The position numbers were made by a program, and so were the translations under genes. The notes beneath the pieces are model-generated. The model saw only the letters and a program-made list of their open reading frames with translations, was not told the DNA's origin and ran no database searches. From Verrucomicrobiota bacterium (lineage in GTDB: Bacteria > Verrucomicrobiota > Verrucomicrobiia > Chthoniobacterales > Terrimicrobiaceae): a DNA stretch of 64,000 nt. The stretch covers positions 1 through 64,000 of the forward strand of contig JAGWWS010000006.1 of NCBI GenBank assembly GCA_018970255.1, written 5' to 3'. Positions 39,892 to 48,182 of this stretch are shown piece by piece (positions within the stretch are counted from its first letter, which is position 1; each line of letters starts with the position of its first letter).

Positions 39892-40482
39892 ATGCCACGC
39901 GAAGCTTGCCTCGAGCGGAAAACATCGGAAACCGCCATCCGGATCAAACTCGGCCTCGACGGGTCGGGCGCCTCGAAAATCTCCACCGGGATCGCCTTTT
40001 TCGACCACATGCTCACGCTCTTCGCGAAGCACGGCCTCTTCGACCTCGAGGTTGAGGCGAAGGGCGATATCGAAGTCGATTACCACCACACGGTCGAGGA
40101 CACCGGAATCCTGCTCGGCCAGGCGCTCACCCAGGCGCTTGGCACAAAGGAGGGCATCCGGCGCTACGGGTTCGCCTGTGTGCCGATGGACGAGGCGCTG
40201 GTGCGCTCGGTGCTGGATTTGAGCGGGCGGCCGTTCCTCGCCTACAACGCCCCCAAGGATGTCCCCGCCATCGGCTCGGCGTTTTCCTTCCAGCTCGTCG
40301 AGGAGTTCCTGCGCGCTTTCTCCGTGCACGGCGGGATGAACCTCCATGTCGATGTGCTGGCCGGGCGCGATGCGCACCACATGGCCGAGGGGATTTTCAA
40401 ATCGCTGGCCCGCGCCCTCGATGGCGCGACCGGCATCGACCCGCGCGTGAAGGGCGTCCCGAGCACAAAGGGCGTTCTGTGA
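39892..40482 (+). CDS. hisB: imidazoleglycerol-phosphate dehydratase
   Basis: 196 aa, ATG start. Mn-binding motifs: FDHMLTLFAKHGLFDL, DYHHTVEDTGI, DLSGRPFLAY and DAHHMAEGIFKSLARAL; the two HH-x-x-E-(D/G) sites are both intact. It is monofunctional (no phosphatase domain). It catalyses the dehydration step of histidine synthesis. Its TGA overlaps the GTG start of hisH. Confidence 0.96.
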   Translation: MPREACLERKTSETAIRIKLGLDGSGASKISTGIAFFDHMLTLFAKHGLFDLEVEAKGDIEVDYHHTVEDTGILLGQALTQALGTKEGIRRYGFACVPMDEALVRSVLDLSGRPFLAYNAPKDVPAIGSAFSFQLVEEFLRAFSVHGGMNLHVDVLAGRDAHHMAEGIFKSLARALDGATGIDPRVKGVPSTKGVL

Positions 40483-41096
40483 GCGCGCCGAAGCGCCTCG
40501 GCGTCGTCGACTACGGCAGCGGGAACCTCAGGAGCGTTTGCAAGGCGCTCGAGGCGGCCGGCGGATCGGCAGTCCTGGTGGATTGCGCGGAAAAAATGGA
40601 CGGCCTCGACGCGCTGGTGGTCCCCGGCGTGGGGGCATTCGCGCACTGCGCCGGCAACCTCCGTGCCACGGGGCTCTGGGAGCCGGTGCGCGGGTGGGCG
40701 CTTTCCGGCCGGCCGTATTTGGGGATCTGCCTCGGCTACCAGTTGCTCTTTGAATCCAGCGAAGAGTCGCCCGGCGTCGAAGGCCTTGGCGTGCTGGAAG
40801 GGCGCGTGGTGCGTTTTCCCGCCGGTTCCCTAAAAGTCCCGCATATGGGCTGGAACACCTTGGAATCGACACGCGGTCCGCTTTACGGCGGCTTCCCGGC
40901 TGCCATCGCGATGTATTTCGTCCACTCCTTCTACCCGGTGCCCGCCGATACCTCGATCGTCAGCTCCACATGCCGCTACGGCGTCGAATTCGCCGCATCG
41001 GTCCAGAAGGGCGCGCTCCACGCCGTGCAATTCCACCCCGAAAAAAGCCAAGCCGCCGGCCTCGCGCTCCTCCGCAATTTCATCGCCACACTATGA
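40479..41096 (+). CDS. hisH: imidazole glycerol phosphate synthase, glutaminase subunit
   Basis: 205 aa from GTG (overlapping the hisB stop as GTGA). Class I glutamine amidotransferase: VVDYGSGNLRSV at the start, oxyanion strand VVPGVGAF, nucleophile in YLGICLGYQLLFESSEE, and the catalytic His and Glu in AVQFHPEKSQ. It supplies ammonia to HisF, which is not in this window. The stop overlaps hisA (ATGA). Confidence 0.96.
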   Translation: MSAPKRLGVVDYGSGNLRSVCKALEAAGGSAVLVDCAEKMDGLDALVVPGVGAFAHCAGNLRATGLWEPVRGWALSGRPYLGICLGYQLLFESSEESPGVEGLGVLEGRVVRFPAGSLKVPHMGWNTLESTRGPLYGGFPAAIAMYFVHSFYPVPADTSIVSSTCRYGVEFAASVQKGALHAVQFHPEKSQAAGLALLRNFIATL

Positions 41097-41809
41097 TCCT
41101 CCTTCCCGCCATCGACCTCATGGGCGGCGAGGTCGTCCGCCTCCGCCGCGGCCTCGCCACCGAAAAAACCGTCTACTCCCCCGACCCCGTCGGCTTCGCA
41201 AAAAAATGGGAAGCCGATGGCGCGGATTGGCTGCACCTGGTCGATTTGGACGCCGCCTTTTCCGGCGAGTCCGCCAACCTCGATGCCGTCCGCCGCATTT
41301 GTGCAGCCGTCGCCATCCCCTGTGAACTCGGCGGCGGCATGCGCAGCGCGGAAAAAATCCAAGCCGCATTCGATGCCGGCGTTTCCCGCGTGGTCCTTGG
41401 CACCAGCGCCTGCCAAATCCCCGGCTTCGTAAAGGAAATGTGCGGCCGCTTCGGGGGCGAGCGCATCGCGGTCGGCATCGACGCGAAGGACGGCCTGGTC
41501 GCCGTGAAAGGCTGGACCGAAACCACCGCCGTGAAAGCCACGGACCTCGCTTTGCAAGCCCAGCGCGACGGCGCAGGCACCATCATCCACACCGACATCG
41601 CCACCGATGGAATGCTCCAGGGCCCGAATTTCGCGGAGCTGGAAAAAATGCTCTCGATCCTGGATTGCCACCTCATCGCCAGCGGCGGCGTCTCCAGCGC
41701 CGAAGACCTCCGGCGACTTTCCAAAATGGACCGCCTCCACGGCGCCATCATCGGCAAAGCCCTCTACGACGGCCGCATCACCGGCAACCTCCGAACGATT
41801 TTGTCCTGA
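41093..41809 (+). CDS. hisA: phosphoribosylformimino-5-aminoimidazole carboxamide ribotide isomerase
   Basis: 238 aa TIM barrel. MILLPAIDLMGGEVVRLRRG carries the first catalytic Asp, ELGGGMRS the phosphate-binding loop, HTDIATDGMLQGPN the second catalytic Asp, and IASGGVSSAEDL the second phosphate site. It isomerises ProFAR to PRFAR, fourth step of histidine synthesis. The order hisB-hisH-hisA is tightly overlapping; hisF should lie elsewhere since the sequence after hisA is gene-free. Confidence 0.96.
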   Translation: MILLPAIDLMGGEVVRLRRGLATEKTVYSPDPVGFAKKWEADGADWLHLVDLDAAFSGESANLDAVRRICAAVAIPCELGGGMRSAEKIQAAFDAGVSRVVLGTSACQIPGFVKEMCGRFGGERIAVGIDAKDGLVAVKGWTETTAVKATDLALQAQRDGAGTIIHTDIATDGMLQGPNFAELEKMLSILDCHLIASGGVSSAEDLRRLSKMDRLHGAIIGKALYDGRITGNLRTILS

Positions 41810-42356
41810 CTCACATTAGAAATCCTTACCACTGTTCTCTGCTGTTGAGTCACTACTGTCCGGTTATAAGTCAAACAACTCCATTTGGGTGGAAAATGAG
41901 GCATCCAGATTCTGGAACTTGGTCCTGCCTCGAAAATCCGTTACCAGCTTTTAAAAGCATAGTACTCTCTTTTTTTACCTTGATGGGTATGATCCTGATA
42001 TCTGAAATCCTATTGCGTCCTCTGAAGGCCAGGCTTGAAACCCTCGGTGTGGGCGAGCCCAAGTTTTGAGTGGCGGGCCGCTATTGGTGTTGCGGGGTCG
42101 ATCTGGGGTAGCGAGGGTGTACCGTAAGATGATGCATCTGGTATCCTTGGCATAGTGGTTTGCGTTGTGAACGCATCGCGTTTTTTGGTTGGGCGATTAA
42201 CCGCACCTGCCCAAGCGTCCGAAAAATCCCGGCACTGCCTGACTTTCTCCGCAAGGATTTCAACAGCCCGCCTCCGTTGGAAAGGGGCTATGCCTCCCCC
42301 AGTTTAAAGTCCACCATGGTTCAAGGCGCCGTTCACCGTTCTTTTGTTTCGAAAGC
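41810..42356 (+). other. gene-free AT-richer region
   Basis: 547 bp with no recognised gene between hisA and the MidA-type gene. It differs in composition from both neighbours (several T/A-rich runs, e.g. at 41965-41980). Short open frames exist on both strands, such as a plus-strand segment ending LETLGVGEPKF at ~42069 and a minus-strand one across 41871-42062, but none has a start signal, a known motif or the local codon bias. No transposase fragment or terminal inverted repeat was recognised. It may be the scar of an element or a decayed gene. Confidence 0.45.
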
Positions 42357-43457
42357 TCATAAAAGGTCGCGGGCGTGGCGGAAGCCGGTCAACTGGGCGG
42401 GGCGGGGGAGGTTTTTTGTGAGGGAGATTGTTTTGAAGGAGACGCCCATCGTTTCTGGATGCATGAGCATGCGGATGGCTCGGAGTTTTTTTTGGGCGGC
42501 GGGGTCGGCGGCTTTTCCGTCGAGTTCGCAGAGGATTTTTTCGGCGGCGCCGATGATGAAGTGGTGCTGGTCGGTGTAGCCGTTTAGCTCGAATCCCGCG
42601 TCCACGGCGCAGCGGGCGAGGGCGGTGAAGTCGACATGGGCTGTGATGTCTTTTTCGCCGGGGGATTCGAGGGGGTTCGTGTCGCGGCGGTGGTTTGAGA
42701 AACAGGCGAGGGTTCCGGCGGAGCGGTGCGGGGCGAGGAGTTCGGCGGATTCCATTCCGTAGTCCACGGCGAGGAGGAAGCCGGATTGCATTTTGGAGGC
42801 GATGGATTGGAGTTGTTCGCTTTGACCGGTGCGGCGCTCGGTGCGGAAGCCGTCGGGGAGGTCGGTTTTCTCGCCGGGGTCGGGGGATTTTTCGAATGCG
42901 AACTTTTCGTTTCCGGCGACGAGGAGTTCGTGCCAGCGCCCGCCTTGGGCTTCGAGGAGGTCGAAGGGCAGGGCGTCGAAGAGTTCGTTGGAAAAATGGA
43001 CGCCGTGGAAGGCGGGGAGTTCGCCGGCAGAGGCGACCCAATCGACGGTGAATCCTTCAAGGGTTTGTTCCTGTTTTTTTCGTAGCGCTGCGAATGGCTC
43101 GATGATGGTGAAGCGGGGCGGTTGCGGGGTTTTTTTGCGGAACGCTTCGAGGATGTCGCGGGCGAGGGTGCCGTCGTTCGCGCCTTGCTCGACGAGGGTG
43201 AAATTTTCCGGGTGCCCGAGGATTTCGGACATTTCGAGGAATTGCCCGGCGAGGATTTCGCCGTAGGCGGGGGCGACGCTGACATTCGTGAAGAAGTCGC
43301 CGCCGCGCCCGACCGAGGCGCGACCGGAGGCGTAGTAGCCCTCGGCGGGGTCGTAGAGCGCGAGTTCCATGAAGCGCGAGAAGCGCATGGGACCGTGTGC
43401 GGCGATTTCCGCCGCGATGCGCCGCTCAAGGGCGGGTGACTTCGCGGACATAGACAT
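42357..43457 (-). CDS. MidA/NDUFAF7-like class I SAM-dependent methyltransferase (DUF185)
   Basis: 366 aa. Family pattern: GPMRFSRFMELALYDPAEGY near the N-terminus, GRGGDFFTNVSVAPAYGEIL, a SAM-binding loop LVEQGANDGTLARDIL (the usual E-x-GAG-x-G is EQGANDG), and HFSNELFDALPFDLL. The eukaryotic homologue symmetrically dimethylates an arginine of a complex I subunit; the bacterial substrate is unknown. It overlaps the upstream gene's 3' end by 32 bp and a second Met two codons in is an alternative start. Confidence 0.82.
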   Translation of the reverse strand: MSMSAKSPALERRIAAEIAAHGPMRFSRFMELALYDPAEGYYASGRASVGRGGDFFTNVSVAPAYGEILAGQFLEMSEILGHPENFTLVEQGANDGTLARDILEAFRKKTPQPPRFTIIEPFAALRKKQEQTLEGFTVDWVASAGELPAFHGVHFSNELFDALPFDLLEAQGGRWHELLVAGNEKFAFEKSPDPGEKTDLPDGFRTERRTGQSEQLQSIASKMQSGFLLAVDYGMESAELLAPHRSAGTLACFSNHRRDTNPLESPGEKDITAHVDFTALARCAVDAGFELNGYTDQHHFIIGAAEKILCELDGKAADPAAQKKLRAIRMLMHPETMGVSFKTISLTKNLPRPAQLTGFRHARDLL

Positions 43458-44922
43458 TCACCTGCCCGCCGGCGCCCTTGCGGACATCCATGATTTGGAA
43501 CGGGCGCTGGCTGTCGCGCGAGATGGACGAGCCGTTGGCTGGGGCGGACATGCCTTCGGGGTATTGGACGATGATTCGGACATTGTCCGTGCGCCCGCCG
43601 AAGCCAAGTGCGCGGGCTGGGGCGCGCATGACCGCACGGTCGCCACCGGCGGCGGTGACATTGAAATCGCCGCGCAGGTAAAGGCGCTCGCCGGCGGTGC
43701 CGCGGCGGGCGAGTTCCTGGATTTCGGAAACGCCGACGAGCCTGCCGCGGGGCATGCGGCCGGCATCGTAAACATTCCAAATGCGCGAACCGGCTGCGGC
43801 GATGGCTTTCGGCGGGGTGGGGGATGGCGAGGCGCCGGGCAGCGGGGTGGGGGACGAAACGGGAATCGCAACGGCGACGGGAATCGGCGGAGTGGGGGAG
43901 GGGCTCTCGACGGGAATGGCGGCGCGGACTTCGATTTCCTTGACGGCGGCAACAGCCGGCAAAACGGGAATGGGCGTGGCTGCCGGGGCTGCGGCGATTT
44001 CGTTGCTGTCCACGGCGAGGGGTTTTTCGACGCGCATGAGGCGTGCGGTTTGGAACGGGTCTTCCGTGGGTTTTTTGCCGTCCTTGCCGGTAGAGGCAAG
44101 TTTTGCCCGGCGCTGGAAGTGTTCGTGTTTCGCATCGGCATCGCGCTGGCGGGCGGCGTCCACAACGGGGAGGCCGGCGGCGACATTGAGCGACTCGGGC
44201 GGTTCGAGCGTGAAGGTGCCGTCGGCGGAGGCGGACTCGTAGCTCGGATACATGATGGAGACGGTGGTGAGCTTCACGCGCCCGTCGGGGAGGTGTGCGG
44301 CGTGGATGACGGCGGCGAGTTCGTTCTCGCGCTTGAGGTCGATGTCGAGCCCGGTGAGGAGCGTGCGGTGGAGCGCGGGGACCGAGCGTTTCGTGGCGGG
44401 GAAGATTTGCTCGATGAGGAGGTTCGGGTCGTCCTTTGATTGCGCGACGGCGACGACTCCGGAGGTAAAAAAATCGCCGCCGGTGAGTTCGTAGGAGTCG
44501 AGGATATTGAAGGTGCCAATGACATAGGGGACGAGCCCGTCGGCGGGTTTGAAATTCCTGATGTAGTTGCGCAGGAGGGTTTCGTTCGTGCGCTCGAGTT
44601 GGCGCGGGCGCATCGAGCCGTAGCGGTCGAGGAGCTGTGGGGCCCGCAGGAATTCGCCCCGCGGGGCGGCGGTGAGCTCGAAGCGTTTCGTGGGATCGAT
44701 TTTCCCGAGCCGCGAGAGGACGCGGTAGCTCAGCGGCTTCTCTGGGTTTCCAAAGACATAGAAACTGCCGATCCAGCACGCGATGGCGATGCCGATGAAA
44801 ATGAGGATGAGGACGGTCCAGCCGAAGAGTCCGTCATCGCTTTTTTGGCGTGCAGGGCGGACCGAGTCGTCGGGGTCCTTGAACCAGGCGCGGCTGTTCG
44901 GCGTTTCCCTGTCGGGCGGCAT
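43426..44922 (-). CDS. membrane-anchored protein with Pro/Ala-rich linker, function unknown
   Basis: 498 aa from ATG (MPPDRETPNSRAWFKDPDDS). One transmembrane helix at ~33-56 (LFGWTVLILIFIGIAIACWI). Residues ~60-265 are a folded domain with VPYVIGTFNILDSYELTGGD and LHRTLLTGLDIDLKRENELA; ~340-400 is a Pro/Ala/Val repeat-like linker (VESPSPTPPIPVAVAIPVSS); ~405-498 is a second small domain ending VNVYVREVTRP. The topology suggests a short cytoplasmic N-terminus and a periplasmic body. No family recognised. It begins 4 bp after the ErpA-type gene and overlaps the methyltransferase, indicating a three-gene operon. Confidence 0.65.
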   Translation of the reverse strand: MPPDRETPNSRAWFKDPDDSVRPARQKSDDGLFGWTVLILIFIGIAIACWIGSFYVFGNPEKPLSYRVLSRLGKIDPTKRFELTAAPRGEFLRAPQLLDRYGSMRPRQLERTNETLLRNYIRNFKPADGLVPYVIGTFNILDSYELTGGDFFTSGVVAVAQSKDDPNLLIEQIFPATKRSVPALHRTLLTGLDIDLKRENELAAVIHAAHLPDGRVKLTTVSIMYPSYESASADGTFTLEPPESLNVAAGLPVVDAARQRDADAKHEHFQRRAKLASTGKDGKKPTEDPFQTARLMRVEKPLAVDSNEIAAAPAATPIPVLPAVAAVKEIEVRAAIPVESPSPTPPIPVAVAIPVSSPTPLPGASPSPTPPKAIAAAGSRIWNVYDAGRMPRGRLVGVSEIQELARRGTAGERLYLRGDFNVTAAGGDRAVMRAPARALGFGGRTDNVRIIVQYPEGMSAPANGSSISRDSQRPFQIMDVRKGAGGQVNVYVREVTRP

Positions 44923-44926
44923 GGTG

Positions 44927-45256
44927 TCAGGCGCGCGCCGCTTCCGCCGGCTCGAACGAGGTGCCGCAGCCGCAGGAGCGGGCGGCTTGGGGATTGCGGA
45001 TGCGGAAGCCGGCTCCGGAGAGCCCGTCCTCGTAGTCGAGCGCGCAACCGCGCAGGTGGTCCAGGCTTTGCGGGTCGATGAAAACGCGGGCGCCGAGGTG
45101 CTCAATGGTGGAGTCGCCTTCGCGGGGCTGCCCGATTTCCATGACATATTGGAGCCCGGCGCAACCGCCCTTCTCGACCGAGAGCCTCAACCCGCCGCCT
45201 TTTTCGGCAGCGAGATCCAGAAGCGCGCGCGCGGCGTTGTCCGTAATGCTGACCAC
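44927..45256 (-). CDS. IscA/ErpA/HesB-type Fe-S carrier protein
   Basis: 109 aa from a GTG start (VVSITDNAARALLDLAAEKG). The three ligand cysteines are present: VEKGGCAGLQYVM and RSCGCGTSFEP, plus the FIDPQSLDHLRGCALDYEDG segment before the final pair. The family carries Fe-S clusters from IscU-type scaffolds (one is at 11.6 kb) to apo-enzymes. It diverges from mutL with 40 bp between the starts, so the two promoters must be close together or overlapping. Confidence 0.9.
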   Translation of the reverse strand: MVSITDNAARALLDLAAEKGGGLRLSVEKGGCAGLQYVMEIGQPREGDSTIEHLGARVFIDPQSLDHLRGCALDYEDGLSGAGFRIRNPQAARSCGCGTSFEPAEAARA

Positions 45257-45296
45257 GCTCTTTTCTTAAAAACGAAACCGTGCAAAGTCAAACGGC

Positions 45297-47006
45297 ATGG
45301 GAAAAATCCGGTTGCTTGCCGATGAAATCGCCAGCCAGGTGGCGGCGGGCGAGGTGGTCGAGCGCCCGGCTTCGGTGGTGAAGGAACTCGTCGAAAACAG
45401 CGTGGATGCGGGCGCGCGGCGGATCTCGGTGGAATTCGCGCGCGGGGGGGCGAGGCTGGTGCGGGTGGTGGACGACGGGTGCGGGATGGACCGCGAGGAT
45501 GCATTGATGAGCCTCGAGAGGCATGCGACGAGCAAGATCCGCACCGCGCAGGATTTGGCGGCGGTGGCAACGATGGGGTTTCGCGGCGAGGCGCTGCCGA
45601 GCATCGCGAGCGTCTCGCGCTTCACGATGCGGACGCGGCAAGCGGGGGCGGATTCGGGCACCGAGGTGCGCGTCGCGGGCGGCAGGCTCGAGGGCGTGGA
45701 GGAGAGCGGCTGTGCGCCGGGGACGGAAATCGAGGTCGAGTCGATTTTTTTCAATTTGCCCGCGAGGAAAAAATTCCTGCGCGGCGAGGAGACGGAGTCG
45801 GCGCGCATCGTCCACCAAATGCAATCGCTCGCGCTCGCGCATCCGGGGGTCTCTATGACGCTCGCGCGGGATGGAAGGCGGCTCTGGCAGGCGCCGTCCA
45901 CCGACGACCCCGGGGTGAGGATCCGCGACCTGCTGGGGGCGGATTTTTTTGCAAGGCTGCTGGCTGTCGACGAGGTGGAGGCGAATGGCATCCGGATTGG
46001 GGGATTTATCTCGAAGCCGGGCGAGGGGCGTCCCGACCGCGAGCTGCAATTCGTGGTGCTGAACGGGCGCGTGGTGCATTGCCCGGCGGTGTTCCAGCCG
46101 CTGCGGGAGGCTTATGCGGAGGGCTTGCCGAAGGGGAGGAATCCGCTGGCGGTTTTGCGCATCGAGATGGACCCGCTGGCGTTCGACTGCAATGTGCATC
46201 CGGCGAAGCGCGAGGTGCGGCTGCATCGTCCGGACCTCGTGAGGCAGGCGGTGTATGCGGCGGCGCGCGGGGCTTTGGAGAAATTGCGCAAGCCGGCGGT
46301 GCCTGTGCGGCGGGTGGAGGTGGAGAGGGAATCGCCGCCGGCTCCCACTCCGCAACCGGCGGCGATGGCTCTCGCTCCGGCTGCGCAACGCGAAATTCCG
46401 GTGGTCGTGGCACCCCAGCCCGCCCAGGAAAACGGAATCGATTTCCGGATGGTCGGGGGGCTCGGCGGGAAGTGGATTTTGATGGAGGGCGACGATGGTC
46501 TCGTGATCGTGGACGTGCGGGCGGCTTCGGAGCGGATTCTTTTCGAGCGGCTGCGGCGCGAGTCTGCAAGCGGCTCGGCGCCGTCGCAGAGGTTGTTGTT
46601 GCCCGAGGTGGTGGAGTTGGCGGCGAAGGATGCGGTATGGATTTCGGAGAACCTTGAGCCGTTGCGGGCGGCGGGTTTTGTTGTCGAGCCGTTCGGCGGG
46701 ACTTCTTTTAAAATCGAGGCGTTGCCTGCCTGCCTTGCGGGGCGGGGGGCGGCGGGGGCGCTGCTGGATGTTTGCGAAACACTTCGGGCGACAGGATTGC
46801 TCGGTGCGGGGCAGCCGGCGCTGGATGCGCTGGTGAGGTCGGTCTCGCGCATCGCGGCGCTGAATGGCTTCGACTACGAGGAGGGCGCGGCGCGGCGGCT
46901 CGTGCGGGAGTTGCTTGCCTGTGAGTTGCCGTATGCGTGCCCGCAGGGGCGACCAACGATGATCCAGTGGTCGCGCCCGGAGCTCGACCGGAAATTCGGG
47001 CGGTAG
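45297..47006 (+). CDS. mutL: DNA mismatch repair protein MutL
   Basis: 569 aa. The N-terminal GHKL ATPase is intact: ASQVAAGEVVERPASVVKEL, ENSVDAGA, DDGCGMDRED, TMGFRGEALPSIASVS. A Pro/Ala linker (~345-370) leads to the C-terminal dimerisation domain. That domain lacks the nuclease signatures of most bacterial MutL: the DQHA-x2-E-x4-E position reads VDVRAASERILFER, the ACHxA(I/V)-type motif is replaced by ...RIAALNG..., and the last motif is CPQGRPT instead of CPHGRPT. It probably recruits rather than nicks. mutS is not in the window. Confidence 0.93.
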   Translation: MGKIRLLADEIASQVAAGEVVERPASVVKELVENSVDAGARRISVEFARGGARLVRVVDDGCGMDREDALMSLERHATSKIRTAQDLAAVATMGFRGEALPSIASVSRFTMRTRQAGADSGTEVRVAGGRLEGVEESGCAPGTEIEVESIFFNLPARKKFLRGEETESARIVHQMQSLALAHPGVSMTLARDGRRLWQAPSTDDPGVRIRDLLGADFFARLLAVDEVEANGIRIGGFISKPGEGRPDRELQFVVLNGRVVHCPAVFQPLREAYAEGLPKGRNPLAVLRIEMDPLAFDCNVHPAKREVRLHRPDLVRQAVYAAARGALEKLRKPAVPVRRVEVERESPPAPTPQPAAMALAPAAQREIPVVVAPQPAQENGIDFRMVGGLGGKWILMEGDDGLVIVDVRAASERILFERLRRESASGSAPSQRLLLPEVVELAAKDAVWISENLEPLRAAGFVVEPFGGTSFKIEALPACLAGRGAAGALLDVCETLRATGLLGAGQPALDALVRSVSRIAALNGFDYEEGAARRLVRELLACELPYACPQGRPTMIQWSRPELDRKFGR

Positions 47007-47053
47007 AGCGCCCGCGGGTTGCCATGGTTTTCCGGATGTGAGAGGAATTTTGC

Positions 47054-47515
47054 ATGCCCGATTTGCGCATCGAGCCAGCGACGATGGACGACCTGCCGGA
47101 ACTTTCCGGGCTGTTGAACGACCTTTTCACGCTTGAGGCGGATTTCGCACCCGATCCTGCGAAGCAATCGCGCGGGTTGCGGTTGATTTTGGAGCAGCCT
47201 TCGCGGGGGCGGATTTTCGTTTTGCGCAACGACCGGATGATCGTTGGCATGATCAACCTTTTGATCACCATCAGCACGGCGGAGGGGGGATTTGTCCTGC
47301 TCCTCGAGGACCTCGTGGTGCACCGGGACCACAGGCGGCTGGGCTACGGGTCGCGGCTCTTGCGGCATGCGGTGGGGTTCGCGCGCGAAAAAAAATTCCT
47401 GCGGATCACGCTGCTCACGCACGAGCAGGACGGGGTGCGCGGGTTTTATTTGAAACACGGGTTCTGCGAGAGCGGAATGCGGACGATGAGGCTTCTTGTG
47501 GGCGATGAAAGCTGA
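47054..47515 (+). CDS. GNAT-family N-acetyltransferase
   Basis: 153 aa. Start MPDLRIEPATMDDLPELSGL; acetyl-CoA-binding motif A at ~94-115 (LEDLVVHRDHRRLGYGSRLL, the R-x-x-G-x-G/A loop) and a C-terminal QDGVRGFYLKHGFCESG. The acceptor substrate cannot be told. The stop overlaps the larB start by 11 bp, making it the first gene of a coupled cluster GNAT-larB-nucleotidyltransferase-lipoprotein. Confidence 0.82.
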   Translation: MPDLRIEPATMDDLPELSGLLNDLFTLEADFAPDPAKQSRGLRLILEQPSRGRIFVLRNDRMIVGMINLLITISTAEGGFVLLLEDLVVHRDHRRLGYGSRLLRHAVGFAREKKFLRITLLTHEQDGVRGFYLKHGFCESGMRTMRLLVGDES

Positions 47516-48182
47516 CCCCTCTTTCGCGCGTGTGGACCTCGAGCGGGCGCGGCGGTGCGGGCGCCCGGAGACGATTCTTTGCGCGGGGAAATTGCCCTCG
47601 GAAGTGGCTTCGATCGCGGCAACCCTGCGCGCTGCGGGACAGCCTGTGCTCGCGACGCGGGCTGAGCAGGCGCACTTCGATGCGGTGGCGGCGGAGTTTC
47701 CCGATGCGGTGTGGCATTCGCGCGCGCGCTGCATCACGATCGGCAGGGACAAATCGGCGGAGGGGGGCTTCGCGGTGGGCGTGGTTTGTGCCGGCACGGC
47801 GGACCTGCCGGTCGCCGACGAGGCGGCGGTGGTCTTGGACTTTTTCGGGCGTCGCGTGGACCGGGTGGCGGATGTGGGTGTGGCTGGGCTGCACAGGCTG
47901 CTCGGCGAGGTGGACAGGCTGCGGGCGTGCGGGGTTTTGGTCGTGGTGGCGGGGATGGAGGGGACGCTGCCGAGTGTGGTGGCGGGTTTGGTGGACCGAC
48001 CGTTGATTGCGGTTCCGACGAGTGTTGGATACGGGGCGAACCTCGGTGGGCTCTCGGCGCTGCTGGCGATGCTCACGAGCTGTGCGAGCCGCGTGACGGT
48101 GGTGAATATCGACAACGGGTTCGGCGCCGCGTGCGCGGCGGATGCCATCCTGCGCCTCGCGGAGGGCACGAGCGTTGGGTAG
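47505..48182 (+). CDS. larB: LarB-type pyridinium-3,5-biscarboxylate mononucleotide synthase
   Basis: 225 aa from ATG (MKADPSFARVDLERARRCGR). The PurE-like C-terminal half is highly characteristic: VVCAGTADLPVADEAA, GMEGTLPSVVAGLVDRPLIA, VPTSVGYGANLGGLSALLAM and SRVTVVNIDNGFGAACAA. LarB carboxylates and hydrolyses nicotinic acid adenine dinucleotide in the synthesis of the nickel-pincer cofactor of lactate racemase-type enzymes. larC, larE and larA are not nearby. The 3' end overlaps the next gene. Confidence 0.88.
   Translation: MKADPSFARVDLERARRCGRPETILCAGKLPSEVASIAATLRAAGQPVLATRAEQAHFDAVAAEFPDAVWHSRARCITIGRDKSAEGGFAVGVVCAGTADLPVADEAAVVLDFFGRRVDRVADVGVAGLHRLLGEVDRLRACGVLVVVAGMEGTLPSVVAGLVDRPLIAVPTSVGYGANLGGLSALLAMLTSCASRVTVVNIDNGFGAACAADAILRLAEGTSVG

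Noticed and set aside
41810-42356. Insertion-sequence remnant
   Set aside because: No transposase motif, terminal inverted repeats or target-site duplication was found; kept only as an unexplained gap.
43369-44439. Gly/Asp/Val-rich frame on the plus strand opposite the 498-aa membrane protein
   Set aside because: A complement shadow; the minus-strand frame has a transmembrane helix, sensible domains and gene coupling on both sides.
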